A stretch of 64,000 nucleotides of DNA from Oncomelania hupensis. Taxonomy: Eukaryota; Mollusca; Gastropoda; Littorinimorpha; Pomatiopsidae. Location: positions 18,120,876-18,184,875 of the forward strand of contig CM072516.1 of assembly GCA_036898135.1 (NCBI GenBank), written 5' to 3'. Of this stretch, positions 11,729-43,951 are shown in pieces. Position 1 is the first letter of the stretch. Each line of letters begins with the position of its first letter. The position numbers and the translations under genes were made by a program. Below the pieces are notes generated by a model. It had not been told where the DNA came from. It saw only the letters and a list, made by a program, of their open reading frames with translations, and searched no databases.

Positions 11729-12071
11729 GTACCCCAGCCATGCCCTTAATGAACATGATATTATCACAAAACACATACTAAAACAAACAACAATCAATTA
11801 TCTTCCAAAAACTGTAAACTGATTAGAACTATGTTGATAAACCTTAACACAACAGCTCTCCAATGAACCATACCGCCCAATTGCAAATATAGGGCCCAAA
11901 GAAGGAAAAATGGGCCCTTCTGGGCTGTCTGGTACCCAAACCCACCCGTTTATCAAAACCAAACAACCGGCAATCAGTAACTTGATGACCAGGGTACCTG
12001 CGGATATATGTCTCATAAATTCCCTAGGGGGGGGGGGGGGTAAGGGGGGTCATAGGCCACCTAACGGACTA
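11729..12071 (-). repeat. Right terminal inverted repeat of the 3.7-kb transposon
   Basis: Inverted partner of 8354-8696. The shared outermost motif is CGGACTA, preceded by ACCTAA. Confidence 0.85.
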
Positions 12072-12074
12072 TTT

Positions 12075-13560
12075 AGTAGGAAAACTAACGACAAGGATAA
12101 TAAACTACAGTTGTGTATGAACATGTGTGTGCCTGAGTGAGTGCATGCGAAGGTTCGTGATTGCATGAATAAAACATCATGACCGCGGACATTATGATCC
12201 ATTGCTGACATCGCTTTTATGCGCAAGAGAATATAAAATAGTGACATAACCTCAGGTTAGCTAAGCTGTCGCCTGTTCGTAGACTTAATGGATGAGGGAG
12301 GGTCAAAGTGTTAGTAAAGAGTGTTCTTGGCCGTGTTGTGACTCGGCTTGGTTGGTTAGTTAGTTAGTTAGTTAGTTAGTAACTTCTTTAGTTAGTTTGT
12401 TAGTTAATCATTGTTTAAAGGGTAACTCAGCTATATTCTAACAAAACAAAAGGAACGGAAACACAAAAAAATTTATCAAAACCGGATCAGTCAATTTTTA
12501 GATGCAGCTCAAACGTTGTTTGGAAAATGGTGAATCTCAAGAATCTTGGCCTTTTAACAAAGTACAATTAAATACGAATGATCCAACATCCTTAGCAGAA
12601 ATTCAATTGTCCGCAGAGTAAACTTGATACATTTCGGTTTAGCTATTATTGAGATAAGGCAAAAGATGAGTTTTTAAAAACAAAACAAAAAGTGAAAGTG
12701 GGAGCGACTGACAGTCGGTCAGACTGTGCGAAACAGGACTGCTACCTAAGGATGGAGGAGGTACATGTATAGGCCTATCAAAACCCAACAAAATCGCATC
12801 AGTGGTTTTGAGATATTGAGCAAAACGTTTTAAGCAACAAAATGACACCAGTGACCTTGGCCTTTGTATTAGAGCCAATTTGATGGCATGGGAGGCAGGT
12901 CACTAACATTGGTCGTGTTCCTAGGAAGTTTGGTCCAAATCCGTTCAGTGGTTCTTGAGATATGCCTTTCAACGGACCGACAGACCGATATTTTGGTTCG
13001 TTCTGAGTCCCGACTGTTGGAAGGTATTTCCAGATAAGTTTGGAAACACCAAAAATACGATGGTTCGATCAAGCAGCCAATGGCAGCAGATCTCAGATAA
13101 GGTAGAACTAGAAGGCGGAAGCGGAATTGCGTAAGCTACTTAAAAAGTTAGATCGGCCGTGCTGAGTGCATTGAAAAGCCATTGGGCTGATCGATTGGTG
13201 ACGGCATGGGACCATTTTAAAACAGCGCTTGCTGATGAAGCCAGACTATTGGAGACTTCTGGAGATCGTTTCCAATACCACTCAACGTTCATTGGTACAA
13301 CTGAATGAAGTCCTTTATACTTTGTTTTATGTGTCGATGAAGATCGGAACGGAAACCAGTTACAGCTTACTCCATAGGTGGCGTTTTCACCGAGTCGCTT
13401 TCGCAATGCATGATGGATGTGGCATTTGAAGACCGTGGCACCACCAAAGTTTTGTATGAGTTTATCCGTGTTTGTGTTACTCAAAACAACAAAAAAATCT
13501 TTGGAGAGACATGAATGATTTTTTTAAGACGCCACGATTTTCAGTTATGTGAAAGGTAAG
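12075..13560. other. Spacer holding a dispersed repeat and a TTAG array
   Basis: A TTAG array lies at about 12,352-12,380. From about 12,600 to 13,040 runs a dispersed repeat also found at 27.4-27.7 kb and, inverted, at 41.2-42.36 kb. Its shared landmarks are AACAAAATCGC, TTTTGAGATA, TGAGCAAAACG, ACCTTGACC-like and CCGTTCAGTG followed by CTTGAGATATG. No protein-coding function is evident, and I cannot assign its class. Confidence 0.55.
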
Positions 13561-13580
13561 GATGATGATGATGATGATGA

Positions 13581-13663
<83 letters not shown>
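13561..13663. repeat. GAT and ATT microsatellite
   Basis: A GAT array (13,561-13,580) passes into a long pure ATT array. Confidence 0.95.
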
Positions 13664-13664
<1 letters not shown>

Positions 13665-13670
13665 GAACGT

Positions 13671-13958
13671 ATTTTATTTATAAGTGGTGAAGAAACGGAA
13701 ACTCCCTTGGTATTGCCAAGTCATCAGAGCATCAGGCTTTGCAAAGATCATATTGCCAGACACGGTGCAAGGAAGCAGAAGAAGAGGGGGACAGAAAAAG
13801 AGGTGGGAGGACAACATTCGAGAATGGACTGGCTTGAAACTGAGCGAAGCTATGAGGGTTGTTGAGGACAGAGAAAGGTAAAATACGCTGATTAAACGAT
13901 CGTCTGTGGTGCCCCAAAGATTTTTGAGTTATGGGATAGGATAGGATAAGAAAAGATT

Positions 13959-13966
<8 letters not shown>
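13671..13966 (+). mobile_element. Short 5'-truncated RTE LINE fragment with TSD
   Basis: Only the last 80 or so codons of the RTE protein remain, from VKKRKLPWY through GRRRGGQKKRWEDNIREWTG to a GGATA tail. ATTTTATTTAT occurs at 13,671-13,681 and 13,956-13,966, an 11-bp target-site duplication. A premature TAA follows the DRER block. Confidence 0.85.
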
Positions 13967-14002
<36 letters not shown>

Positions 14003-14253
14003 TACTCATTTATTTATTTATTGCACGATATGATTATTATAGACTCTCTTCTTCTTCTTCTCTAATTGTGTATGTTTATGTTTTTTCTTCTTCTTCTGTT
14101 CCTTTTTCTTCTTCCTTCCTTCCTTCCATCTAACATGTCTTTGATCCTCCTCCTCCTCCTCCTCATCCTCATCCTCATCATCATCGTCATTATCATCATC
14201 ATCCTTCTTCCTCCCACCCCCCCATTCCTTCTTCTTCTTTTTTTTCTTCGTAA

Positions 14254-14321
<68 letters not shown>

Positions 14322-14344
14322 ATCATTATCATCATCATTTATTG
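13967..14344. repeat. TTTA, CTT and AAT microsatellite cluster
   Basis: TTTA array (to about 14,020), CTT and CCTCCT-like tracts (14,046-14,215) and an AAT array (14,257-14,318). No gene is present. Confidence 0.85.
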
Positions 14345-14707
14345 TTTTAATTACCCTGAGGCACTGCGTTCCTTCGGATGAGGTTATGAACTGAGTTCTA
14401 GTCTGTGCACGCAAGCATTCCATCACATGGACTTTAAAGATCCTGACACTCATGTCCTAGATAGGTGAGTGCCGGCTACACAAATACACCCAGCACGCAC
14501 TAGGTCCCTTCTCCCCATCCCCGGTCGCCCACTATTGTGCTCAGTCGTCCGGGCGTCAGATAATGCGCCCAAAGGTTGCAGGTGGGCGCCTCTGCTGGTT
14601 TGAGATAGATCCTGTATCGACCAGCGCCTTCAGGATGTATCGACCAGCGCCTTAAGCAGCCCTTGAGCTGGAAAAGCGCTATATAAAAGTTATGAAATAA
14701 ATAATTA
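14345..14707 (+). mobile_element. Probable SINE or LINE 3' end (GCGCTATATAAA type)
   Basis: The right end reads GAGCTGGAAAAGCGCTATAT followed by AAAAGT and an AAATAA-type tail. That is the form of a retroposon 3' end; a shorter version occurs at about 2662-2690. The segment TGTATCGACCAGCGCCTT is duplicated in tandem near 14,610-14,655. The left boundary is uncertain because it abuts the AAT array. Confidence 0.45.
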
Positions 14708-14805
14708 ATAGAAATGGCGTTTGCAAAGATTCTCGAATCTCGAATTGGAGGGGAAACTATTATTATTAATATAGTATACAATAAAATATTTCTTTCGTTC
14801 TTTCT

Positions 14806-14808
14806 TGA

Positions 14809-14866
<58 letters not shown>

Positions 14867-15050
14867 TTCTTCTTCTTCTTCTTCTTCTTCTTCTTCTTCT
14901 TCTTCTTCTTCTTCTTCTTCTTCTTCTTCTTCTTCTTCTTCTCTCTCTCTCTGTCCCTTTCTGAATATCTGTTTCTTTTTCTTTGATTGTTTGTTTCTTT
15001 CTTTCCTTCTATCTATCTTTCTTTCTTTTTTCTTTCTTTCTTTCTTTTTT

Positions 15051-15086
<36 letters not shown>

Positions 15087-15090
15087 TCCT
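14806..15090. repeat. TTTC and CTT microsatellites
   Basis: TTTC arrays (14,806-14,863 and about 14,995-15,090) flank a CTT array (14,864-14,940). Confidence 0.95.
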
Positions 15091-15413
15091 TTTCTGTTCT
15101 CATTTTTCATTCTTTCTTGGAAATGTATGTTTTTGGCTGGAAATAGGCCTATTTGTTATATTGCATTCAATCTTTTCTTAATGTTTTATTTTCTCTTTAT
15201 AGCTATATTTTTTCGTTTTAATTCATATATGTTCGGGCTATTTATTTCTGTATTTATTTATTTACTTACTTTCTTATTTGCTTACTTGCAGTATATTGCT
15301 TCCACTACCTTGCGGTGTTCAATCTGATATTAATGGCCGGCAATAGTTTGTGTCGCAAGTGCACGCTTACACAATGGATATTCTTTCATTCCTCGGGACA
15401 TTTTCCTACAGAC

Positions 15414-15947
15414 GTTCACTTAACAGAAGAACAAGAAGTCTTGGACAGATGGACAGAGTACTGCTCTGACCTTTACAACCACAAACCAAACGGAGACCCA
15501 TCAGTTCTAGCATGTCCAGAGAACAGAGAAGAAGAAGAAATCCGCCCAATTCTCAGAGAAGAAGTTGAGGCAGCAGTGCAATCGTTTCCTATACCCAGCA
15601 CATCAACGACGAAGTCCGACAGACCATCACACAAGCCATTGGACAACACGATGACCTGCTCACAGTGGTGAAAAAACGGAAACTCCGATGGTATGGCCAC
15701 GTCACCAGATCATCAGGTCTTGCAAAGACCATCCTGCAGGGCACAGTGCAAGGAGGTAGAAGAAGAGGGAGACAGAAAAAGAGGTAATAGGACAACATTC
15801 GAGAATGGACTGGTTTGACACTGAGCGAAACAATTAGGGTTGCTGAGGACAGGGAAAGATGGTGTACGCTGGTTAAACGATCATCTGTGGTGCCCCTACG
15901 ACCTCCGAGTTATGGAATAGGATAGGAGGATAGGATAGTTCACTTAA
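15414..15947 (+). mobile_element. Internally deleted RTE LINE copy with 10-bp TSD
   Basis: The insert at 15,424-15,937 starts in the linker region (EEQEVLDRWTEYCSDLYNHKPNG) and runs to EEVEAAVQS. It then jumps directly to the C-terminal QHITN-like and VKKRKLRWYGHVTRSSG blocks and ends in a GGATAGGA tail. The whole RT core is missing. GTTCACTTAA occurs at 15,414-15,423 and 15,938-15,947 as a perfect target-site duplication. Confidence 0.9.
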
Positions 15948-17537
15948 TAATAACATTAGCGGCAGCATCCGTTTTAGGCCGAGACCGTATGAAAGATCTA
16001 TCCTATAGTTTAGCTATGAGGCCTCCCATGTCACGAGAGGAATGAAGTCTACCATCCTTTGTTATATTGCTTTTCCCTGTAGGCCTTTTGTCAAAAGAAA
16101 CAACAGACAGACAATCAGACAGACAAAGGGAGATAGACACGCACGCATAAGCCTATGTACACGTCCACATACACACATTCGCATGCATTCACGCACACAC
16201 ACACAAACACATATATAATTTTAAATGCTAACATTACTATAGTGGATTAAGGTTAAAACAAAATAATATGTCTATTTGCGGTAAGATAGGGGGAAAAATA
16301 GGGTCAATAGGTCGACTTTTTCTTCTTTTTTTAAAATACCTTTCCCATCTTGGGTGCGATTTTTTTTCTCAAATTTTTACCAGACGATCAAAAAAAAAAG
16401 TTTAGGATCGGGCCAAACGATAAGGATCGGTCGGGATACCGTAAACAGATTTGTGGTTTTGCTTAAGCGGTTCGATGTATAGTCTTCATCGGTAAAATCA
16501 TAGTCTAATTTAAGACAATGGTCCGTTTTCCACCCCGCTAAGTGTTTGCTTTTTAAAACCATTTTTAATGCATTATTAATCTTCTTTCTTGCCTTCTTTC
16601 TTTCATTTTCTGCTCTGTCCTGTTCTTTTCTTTTTCTTTCTTTCTTTTCTTTTCTTTCTTTCTTTTTCTTTTGTTTCGTTTTTACTTTCTTTTTTTCTTC
16701 CTTTCTTTCTTTAGTTTTTTTTTTTCATTTGTTTCTGTCTTTTTTGTTTTTTTGTTTTCTTTTCTTTCTTACTTTCTTTTTTTTTATTTTCTTTTTTCTT
16801 TACTTTCTTATTTTATTTTATTTTATTTTATTCTTTTGTGTCTTGTCTATTCTATCAAGCTTTTAACAAGGACAGTGAAGCGGAACTTTTTTTTCTTCTG
16901 AAGTGCGCCAATTTAACGCCAGATACAGCTCATTAGCTTAAACGTCCTTCTGGGACGACTGCGCTTAACAACCTGAATCACATTAGACTCCGGAGAAATA
17001 CGCTATAATCATTGAAATATACGAGTGTGCCGAAACAGTCTTTAATGACGAACCAAATGCTGGTCAGTAACATTAAGTTTAGGAAAGGGACGTTTTAAAC
17101 AGTGAAACAAGTAATGATAGTTTTAAGATGTCATATTATTAGGTGCTTGTGTGTGTGTGTGTGAATGTGCGCGTGTGGGAGTAGGTGTGTGTGTGTGTGA
17201 GTCTGTCTATCTATCTGCCTGTATGTGAAATGTATCTGGTTTGGTCGACTGGCATCATGTTGTCATACACTTAAACAAATTTATTGCGACTGGGGCGGTT
17301 TGTTGCATTGCATAAATTATTCATGTATCCTGCACACTGGCATTGATTGTCCGATTGCTGGTGCCCGGCCGAGGTATCTTGCCGTGACGGGTACGCCGTT
17401 AAGAACTGCTATAATTTTAGCTGCAGTCAACAGACCAGCTAAGGCTAATGCAAACTGAGTATTAGAGATCTTTTAACCAGAAATAAAACGATTTACAGGC
17501 TTTACACAATGCAGCTTGCCAGAGTTGCTGCACAGTG

Positions 17538-17540
<3 letters not shown>
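15948..17540. other. Spacer with MITE copy and T-rich tract
   Basis: This interval contains a CA-rich patch near 16,190, the degenerate MITE described separately at 16,267-16,452, and a T-rich stretch (about 16,560-16,860). GT-rich sequence lies near 17,145-17,205. No gene is supported. Confidence 0.5.
16267..16452. mobile_element. Degenerate MITE copy related to 61.95-62.14 kb
   Basis: It shares with the 62-kb copy the blocks GGTGCGATTTTTTTT, CAGA(C/T)GATC, AGGATCGGGCC-like sequence and the right end GGGATACCGTAAACAGA. The left end TGTCTATTTGCGGTA is a diverged inverted partner of the right end. Confidence 0.5.
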
Positions 17541-17630
<90 letters not shown>

Positions 17631-17908
17631 AGGATGCTATATACGCGCCTTTTCACAAATCAATCAGGCTCAAAGCGAGGTGATCTATACCAACATACAC
17701 GCTCACCTGTCTCATCCACCCTCACACACACCAAATACACATCCATCACTCAAACAGGTGGTGTAAAGGTAGGGAATTCGCTATTGGAAGACGGAAAGAA
17801 AATCGAATCTTGATTTTTGATTTTTTTTATATATATATATTGGCTGCGTCCTGTACCATTATTGAAGAGAGGGAGGAAACCGGAGTGCCCGGAGAAAACC
17901 CTCGGTGG
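17541..17908 (-). mobile_element. tRNA-derived SINE, family 1, head missing
   Basis: The AAT tail (17,541-17,627) is followed by the family body from GGATGCTATATACGCGCC to CCGGAGTGCCCGGAGAAAAC. It stops shortly after CCCTCGGTG, so the tRNA head is missing. Confidence 0.85.
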
Positions 17909-18068
17909 TCATATCTCTCATGTCCTCACTGACTTCCTGTCCAGTAAGGGCATCCAAATCTAACTATTCTGTCTGTCTGTCTGTCTCTCTGTATCTTTCT
18001 CTTCATCTCTGTCTCTGTTCGTCTCTGTCTAGCTGTCTGTCTCTGTCCATCTCTCTTTCTCTCTCTCC

Positions 18069-18099
<31 letters not shown>

Positions 18100-20500
18100 G
18101 CTGTGTTTGTTGTGTGCGTACGAATGTGGGTGTGTGCGTGTGTTTTTGCGTGTGTGTACGGATAACGTATATGCGTATGGTTGTGTGTATGCTACCTCCC
18201 CAGGAGCATAAGGGTGTTGTATTTTGTCTGCCAGCAAAGTGGAAGGACGCTAATGGGAAATCGACTTCGCGACCCTTGTTTGTTCAGGAAAACATGCTTT
18301 ACGTTTGCAGCCACCCATCAGCCCGACATCTTACTTCCTTTCTTGTCCTCGTGTAAGGCAGTAAGTGTGGGACAGGCGAAGTGTTGCTGTCGTTGCTTCT
18401 GCTGTTACTGCTGCTATTGCAACTGCTTTATCCTTGATAAAACATACAAAACATTGTTCACAATTTCTACTTTAAGCTTACATGCAGCGTTCCAAGCTAC
18501 TGTGGTAAGCACTTTCTTCAGTTAAATGCCGGCCGTGAGGGGAAACTGTTTCTGGGTCAGTTAAGCTATTCTCTTCTCTTTCTGTTTGAAGTGGAAGAAC
18601 ATACTTGATTCCAGACAAACGTTTTGAACTCAATATTTCGTTGTGAAAATATTGAACCCCAACGTTGTGGAGGTTTTCATCGAACCGTCAGAGTACCCAC
18701 AATATCCTGAAGAAGAAGAAGAAGAAGAAGAAGAAGAAGAAGAAGGGGAGGAAAAGGAGAAGGAGGAGGAATAGGAGGAGAAAATGTGTTTAAGTATAGA
18801 TAATTATGATGTGTTGTTACTGCAACGACAGCACTTGTTTTGTTTTCCTCTTCTGGCTCAAGTGAAAGGAAACACACGATGCTTTGAACTGAAGAACTTG
18901 ATCCCAAGTGTTATGAATACTGATAATTATGGTTGTTGTCGATATTTATTTGTGCGCTGTTGTTGTTGCTGCTGCTAATTCAGCTCTTGGGCAATACAGC
19001 AAAACTTTCCCCCTCTTCTTGTTTCAGTGGGAGAAAATAGATGACAGTGGTAAGTGTTGGTTTTGTTTTGCTGTACAAAGTTTTGTGTTTACCTTCTTCG
19101 TATTTGTTGTGGCAGAAACTATATAACCCGCAATTTATACTGCCTTATGGCGGTTCTAAGCATGTTTTTTTGTTTGTTTCACGTTTGAACTCCTCATGCA
19201 TGCTATTATAAAATGGCAAACCAAAAAATATAAAATGAAATAAAATAAAATAACAATAAAAAATTACTAGTGTAAGTATATTTGTTCCTCATATTTTGCT
19301 GGGACCTAAAAACAATAAATACGGAGCATTATGCCTACATAGATCGAACATCAGAGTCTCCTCTCTGAAAATCCTTGTCGGGAAGAGAGGGGACTATAAA
19401 CTGATATAACATAACATAACATAGATCGTGGTTGTTAATATTTTGTGTACAATGTTAATTCTAGCCTATTGCTGCTAGGAAAGCAGTTTTATTCTTTATT
19501 TTATTTTCAGGTTTTTATAACAGACAGTAAAATTTGTTTTAAATCTGCTGTAAGTATTTGAGATGTTAATGTCCGTTGTGAAGTGGTTAGAGAGAAGCAT
19601 AGCGCACTTAATATGTATACAGACAAACACAGGACAATCGATTTTTACCTACTTTGTAATCACATAACAAAGAGCTTCGTCCTTTTACTATATACTATAT
19701 TACAATATAATCTTTGGCGACAATAATTGTTCTATAGAAGATGACAGTTACGGTTCCATCAAAGATACAGTGACAATATGTAAAGGCAGGTGCAGAGATA
19801 TTGTCATGGACAATATGGAGTGAATATTTAATTTAGATTCAGCGACAATTAATTATTATTGCACCGAAGATGCAGTGGCAACAACCCATAACTCAATGAT
19901 CGTTGGAGGCTGGAGATTGGTTATCGATCTCTCCCTCAGCAATGACCGTGTCATCAAAAGTGTTAAAAGGGGGGATTAAGATCGACTGAGACTGAGACTT
20001 TATTCGTCTATTAAATGTACACAGAAATTTGCCTTTCGGCAGCACAAACATAGTAAATGTAAAATATAGAATATCTTTAAAAGAATGAGATGTGCAAACA
20101 AAAAATAGATAGTGCAATACATACAATATTAAAACAACTAGGCCTAGTGTCCCGCTGTGCACTCCCGCATACACCCCAAAACACCATAAGTACCAACGCC
20201 ATCACGCTCAAACACCAACCACAGGCGTACAACACAGGCAAACCATGCGCAGACATGATCATCACGTGCTAAGCCAAATCACAAAACAGGGCTGTTTGAA
20301 ACAGTAACACACAAACACACACAGACACACACACAGACACACCCACATCTCCAGACACATAAAGACCCACAATGCCTAGTTTTCATAACAACAACCACTA
20401 CAAGTACTGTATTAGACACTGTATATACTATATGCTGGATCGTACACACACACACGCAGTCCACACACAACGGCACGCCATTTCACACTCACAAAAATCA

Positions 20501-20572
<72 letters not shown>

Positions 20573-20997
20573 CAGAGACAAAGACAGAGACAGAGCAGAG
20601 ACAGACAGACCGAGAACAGGGAGAGAGGGAAATCCTAAAAGGTCAAACAAACAAGTTTGGATTGAATTGACCTAATTGTCTGTATTGTGGTGACAGAAAA
20701 AGTTCAAAAACTGCAAAAAAAAAAAAACGTTGCGAAATGGTGCCGTTTATTTTACAGTAAATGAAAAAATACACAGAAGGAAAAGCCGTTTCTGTTGTTT
20801 TAGCTGCATGTTCGAAGCTTTGTAGTGATGGTGATCTAGAAGGTTTAAGGTGACTTGATTGATGTGCATTGCTGTAAGCGAGCGCGAGATCAAGTAATAA
20901 GTAATTAACGTATGGTATTGCAGACACAAACACAAAGTACTCTGTGCCCAAAGAGCGCAACAAAGGGCAAAAACCATTATAAGTATGAACGAGTTGA

Positions 20998-21028
<31 letters not shown>

Positions 21029-22117
21029 CTTCTCCTTCTTCTCCTTCTTCTTCTCATCTTTGTTTGTTCACAATTCTCATAATAACTTTAAATGAATGTA
21101 TGAATTTAAATTAATTGAATATTTTTGTCACACCCAGTTTTGTTCTACGATGACTGTAGATTTTTCGTCTGTGTTTGTGTTCTTTAAAAGTAAAGCTGAG
21201 TTTTCATAATATTTCATGTGTTTTATAGGTGATGTGGGGGGACTACAAACCAGCACTTGTCTATACGGATATCACGCAAGACAATGAGCGGCATTTGATT
21301 TCTGAAGCACGGAATTTTCAACACTGTTGGTTTCTACATAGAAGACTGAACAGTGCGGAAAAGACTGAAAAATTACAAAAGCTGATAATATTAGCCGTAT
21401 AGTATAAGTGAAGCGACGTTTAAATATATGTATTCCGATTCCTGAATTGCGTACGTGCTTCAGTGTTGTGTATTTTATTCCATTCCTAAATCTCTATAGG
21501 AAAAGAGAGGACGTTTTAGATGTTTATACATCGTGATTTGCAGAGACAAGGAAAATAAATTTAAATGAAAATCCGGTCCCTGTATAAGTAATCTAAGGAA
21601 TTTAAAAAAAAACAGGAAACCAAAGGAACAACGAAGAAGCAAATGCAGTAGACCTACTGAATATCTCGTCATGTCCTTCTTTATCGATTAAGATTGCAAA
21701 ACAGGAATCGATGGACTGCTAAAGACAGTGAACTATAAATAAATTATCTCGAGGAGCAGGTTCTGAAGCAAAGAGCAGGTCTAGAGACAACAAGAGAGCC
21801 ACGACAGAAGACGGTGCTGTTGAATCAAAAAGACTTAGAATGAGGAACTAAGTCGACATAAACACTGGACAAGGGTATGGACTATTTCTTCAATACCATT
21901 GTTTATCTTTTCCGATTATTCTGACAAAATATTATTAAGCTGAGGCTTTTTTGTATGAGGGTTGTGTGCTCTAAATACATTGTAAAGACCATTGTGACTC
22001 ACAAAATTAACTTTTGAACGGTTGCCGTTAGTTTATTACGCTGGTTGGCTGCAGAAGAAGAAGAAGAAGAAGAAGAAGAAGAAGAAGAAGAAGAAGAAGA
22101 AGAAGAAGAAGAAGAAG

Positions 22118-22177
<60 letters not shown>

Positions 22178-22238
22178 AAATAACAGAAGAACACGAACAA
22201 GAAGAACGAGGACAAGAACAAAGAAGATTTACATCACT
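17909..22238. other. Long intergenic stretch with microsatellites
   Basis: Microsatellites are CTGT/CT (17,968-18,100), GAA (18,711-18,745), GA (20,505-20,571), CTT (21,000-21,050), GAA (22,053-22,118) and CAA (22,119-22,174). A small retro-insertion lies at 19,347-19,418. The non-coding 5' exon(s) of the ankyrin gene could lie here, because its first coding exon starts after a splice acceptor. I could not identify a promoter. Confidence 0.45.
19337..19428 (+). mobile_element. Tiny 5'-truncated retro-insertion with ATAAC tail
   Basis: A segment of about 72 bp ending in an ATAACATAACATA tail is flanked by ACATAGATCG at 19,337-19,346 and 19,419-19,428. The perfect 10-bp duplication and simple tail indicate target-primed insertion of a LINE or SINE 3' end. 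The parent family is not identified. Confidence 0.75.
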
Positions 22239-22249
22239 TCAAGAGTATC

Positions 22250-22285
<36 letters not shown>

Positions 22286-22978
22286 GCTTTAGTTCCTGCG
22301 GACTCTTCCGAGCCAAATCAGGACCGGACAACCCCCGATCCGCATAAAAGATATTCTGAAACAACCCTAGTGGTAAAATTGAATGCCCTCCACCGGCCAG
22401 TCACTTTACAATAAAGACATCCCACGCAGGGGTCGGCTGAGGCTTTACCCCAACTACTCGAACCCCCGGTTACAAAAACAAAATAGAATACAAACATCAT
22501 TAGAAATTATCAACAAAACATATACATATAAAATGCCTATATTGCTAAATAATAACATCATAGGAAGCCCTAGTGACCACCTGGCAGAAAGCGTCCAACA
22601 CTCCCAAGCTGATCCAACAGACCTCATACACAAACAAGGAGTCTTGTCCAGGAAGAGTTTTCAAGAAAAAAGGTAGGTCATTGATCTAGCGAAGAAGAAG
22701 ATAGTATAGCAGAGTGATAGGACAGAGCAGGAATGGGAAAGAGTAAACGAGGAAGACAGCGACAGTGGGAATTTAAAGCACTAAATTTCCAGAAAGTGGG
22801 GATACTATTTATACTGAAACCCCCCGCACCCCAAATGGGGTACTGTTGCCGCAGTGAATTTGTCATGCCTACAAAGTCAAGACAGGTTTTCAACTGGGGC
22901 TTTCACTTTTCCCTTTATAGGTTAAAATAATCTACAGGGGCAAGATTGCTCATGACCCCAAGGGGTCTCAAGAGTATC
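22239..22978 (-). mobile_element. 718-bp retro-inserted repeat, full-length copy
   Basis: The insert at 22,250-22,967 is flanked by TCAAGAGTATC (22,239-22,249 and 22,968-22,978). Its 3' end on the minus strand is a CAAT array (22,250-22,283). A shorter plus-strand copy with its own duplication is at 41.6-42.2 kb, and a further piece is at about 47.63-47.82 kb. Shared landmarks are GGGGTTTCAGTATAAATAGT, GGAAATTTAGTGCTTTAAAT, CCACCTGGCAGAAAGCGTCC in one copy, and GGACTCTTCCGAGCCAAATC. I see no tRNA promoter and no coding frame. It may be a SINE of another type or a LINE 3' end. Confidence 0.8.
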
Positions 22979-23219
22979 ACAACGACTTAATGTGAATAAG
23001 TACAAAGAATACTGAACATGTTTTGTGAAGGATTTAACATGGCCTGATTATGAATCTATCCATTACTGCAGACTTTTGCATACGAGCCTACAAAAACAAT
23101 ATTAAAGCAAGCTAATATTCTAATTATTCCAATGATAACATTGTCGGTTGTTTCTTCTCCAGCCTTCAATAATTTATACTCTTGTGGAAAATTTGCTCGA
23201 TTCGAAACAGAGGATCAAG

Positions 23220-43197
<19,978 letters not shown>

Positions 43198-43389
43198 GTA
43201 CCTTCGTTGCTGGCTAACAAACCATTGGGTGCAGTAAAAGAAGTTAATGAATGTCAAAAACTTGGAAACTTACCTCTAAACAAATTACTGCTTAGTTTAA
43301 TTTTACGAGATCTCGACGACATTTCATCATAGTTTAATGAAACGGACTGGATTAAACTAAGAAAATTCTTATTTAAAAATGTTAATAGC

Positions 43390-43395
43390 AATAAA
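43390..43395 (+). terminator. Candidate polyadenylation signal of the ankyrin gene
   Basis: AATAAA, the first canonical hexamer downstream of the stop codon. A second is at about 44,019. Confidence 0.45.
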
Positions 43396-43734
43396 CATAA
43401 TTATCAGAATATATGCAAAAAGCAGCCTCTTTTGGAACACTCCAGAATTATTTGAACTGTTGAAAATGAATGTCTTATACCGAGCGCATTACGGTGCATT
43501 CATGATTTGACAGGTCACGTTAGACGTGTGGTGTTTTTTTTTTCCTTCGAGGAGGATCGACGCATCGAGCTCAAATAAGCACAAATGTAGACTGACTAAA
43601 CTTCTCTTTCAGTTTTTGGTTGGCATGATATGCCAGCAGACACATCAGCTTATCTACGGTGATCTTCTAGATCTAACGAAATATTGAGTTTCAGTCACTT
43701 TTTGTGATAGGGGTTACTGAAAAAGATTTGACTA

Positions 43735-43951
43735 ACCTAAAACCTGTTGTTTGTAGATTATAGTCACACGACACTTTCGCATATAGGTGACTACTGGACC
43801 GATTTATACTGACACCAGCGGGCCAGTTGTTGGTAAAGGGGAAAATAATATGATCACACGTTGACCAATCCGGGATTCGAACCAGCGACCTTTCGGTTAC
43901 TAGCAAGACGCTCTTACCAACTGAGCTACCCGGCCCCTCTACCTAAAACCT
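43735..43951 (-). mobile_element. tRNA-derived SINE, family 2, second copy
   Basis: The insert at 43,746-43,940 is flanked by ACCTAAAACCT (43,735-43,745 and 43,941-43,951). The sequence is nearly identical to the 38.4-kb copy over about 190 bp, including A box, B box and CTAGTAA loop. Confidence 0.92.

Larger units (their letters stand above)
8354..12071 (-). mobile_element. 3.7-kb DNA transposon with about 343-bp terminal inverted repeats
   Basis: The left arm (8354-8696) and the reverse complement of the right arm (11,729-12,071) align end to end at roughly 85-90% by eye. Both begin TAGTCCGTTAGGT, continue through a polyC run and CTAGGGAATTT, then GGGTGGGTTTGGGTACC, CCCAGAAGGGCCC, and end at ATGGCTGGGGTAC. 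TTT flanks both outer ends, so a 3-bp target duplication is possible but weak. The interior carries one decayed minus-strand gene. Long inverted arms around a single gene are diagnostic of a cut-and-paste DNA transposon. I cannot assign a superfamily with confidence. Confidence 0.85.

Noticed and set aside
20643..20963. 106-codon minus-strand open frame
   Set aside because: It has no family motif or splice context, and composition is like the surrounding non-coding DNA.
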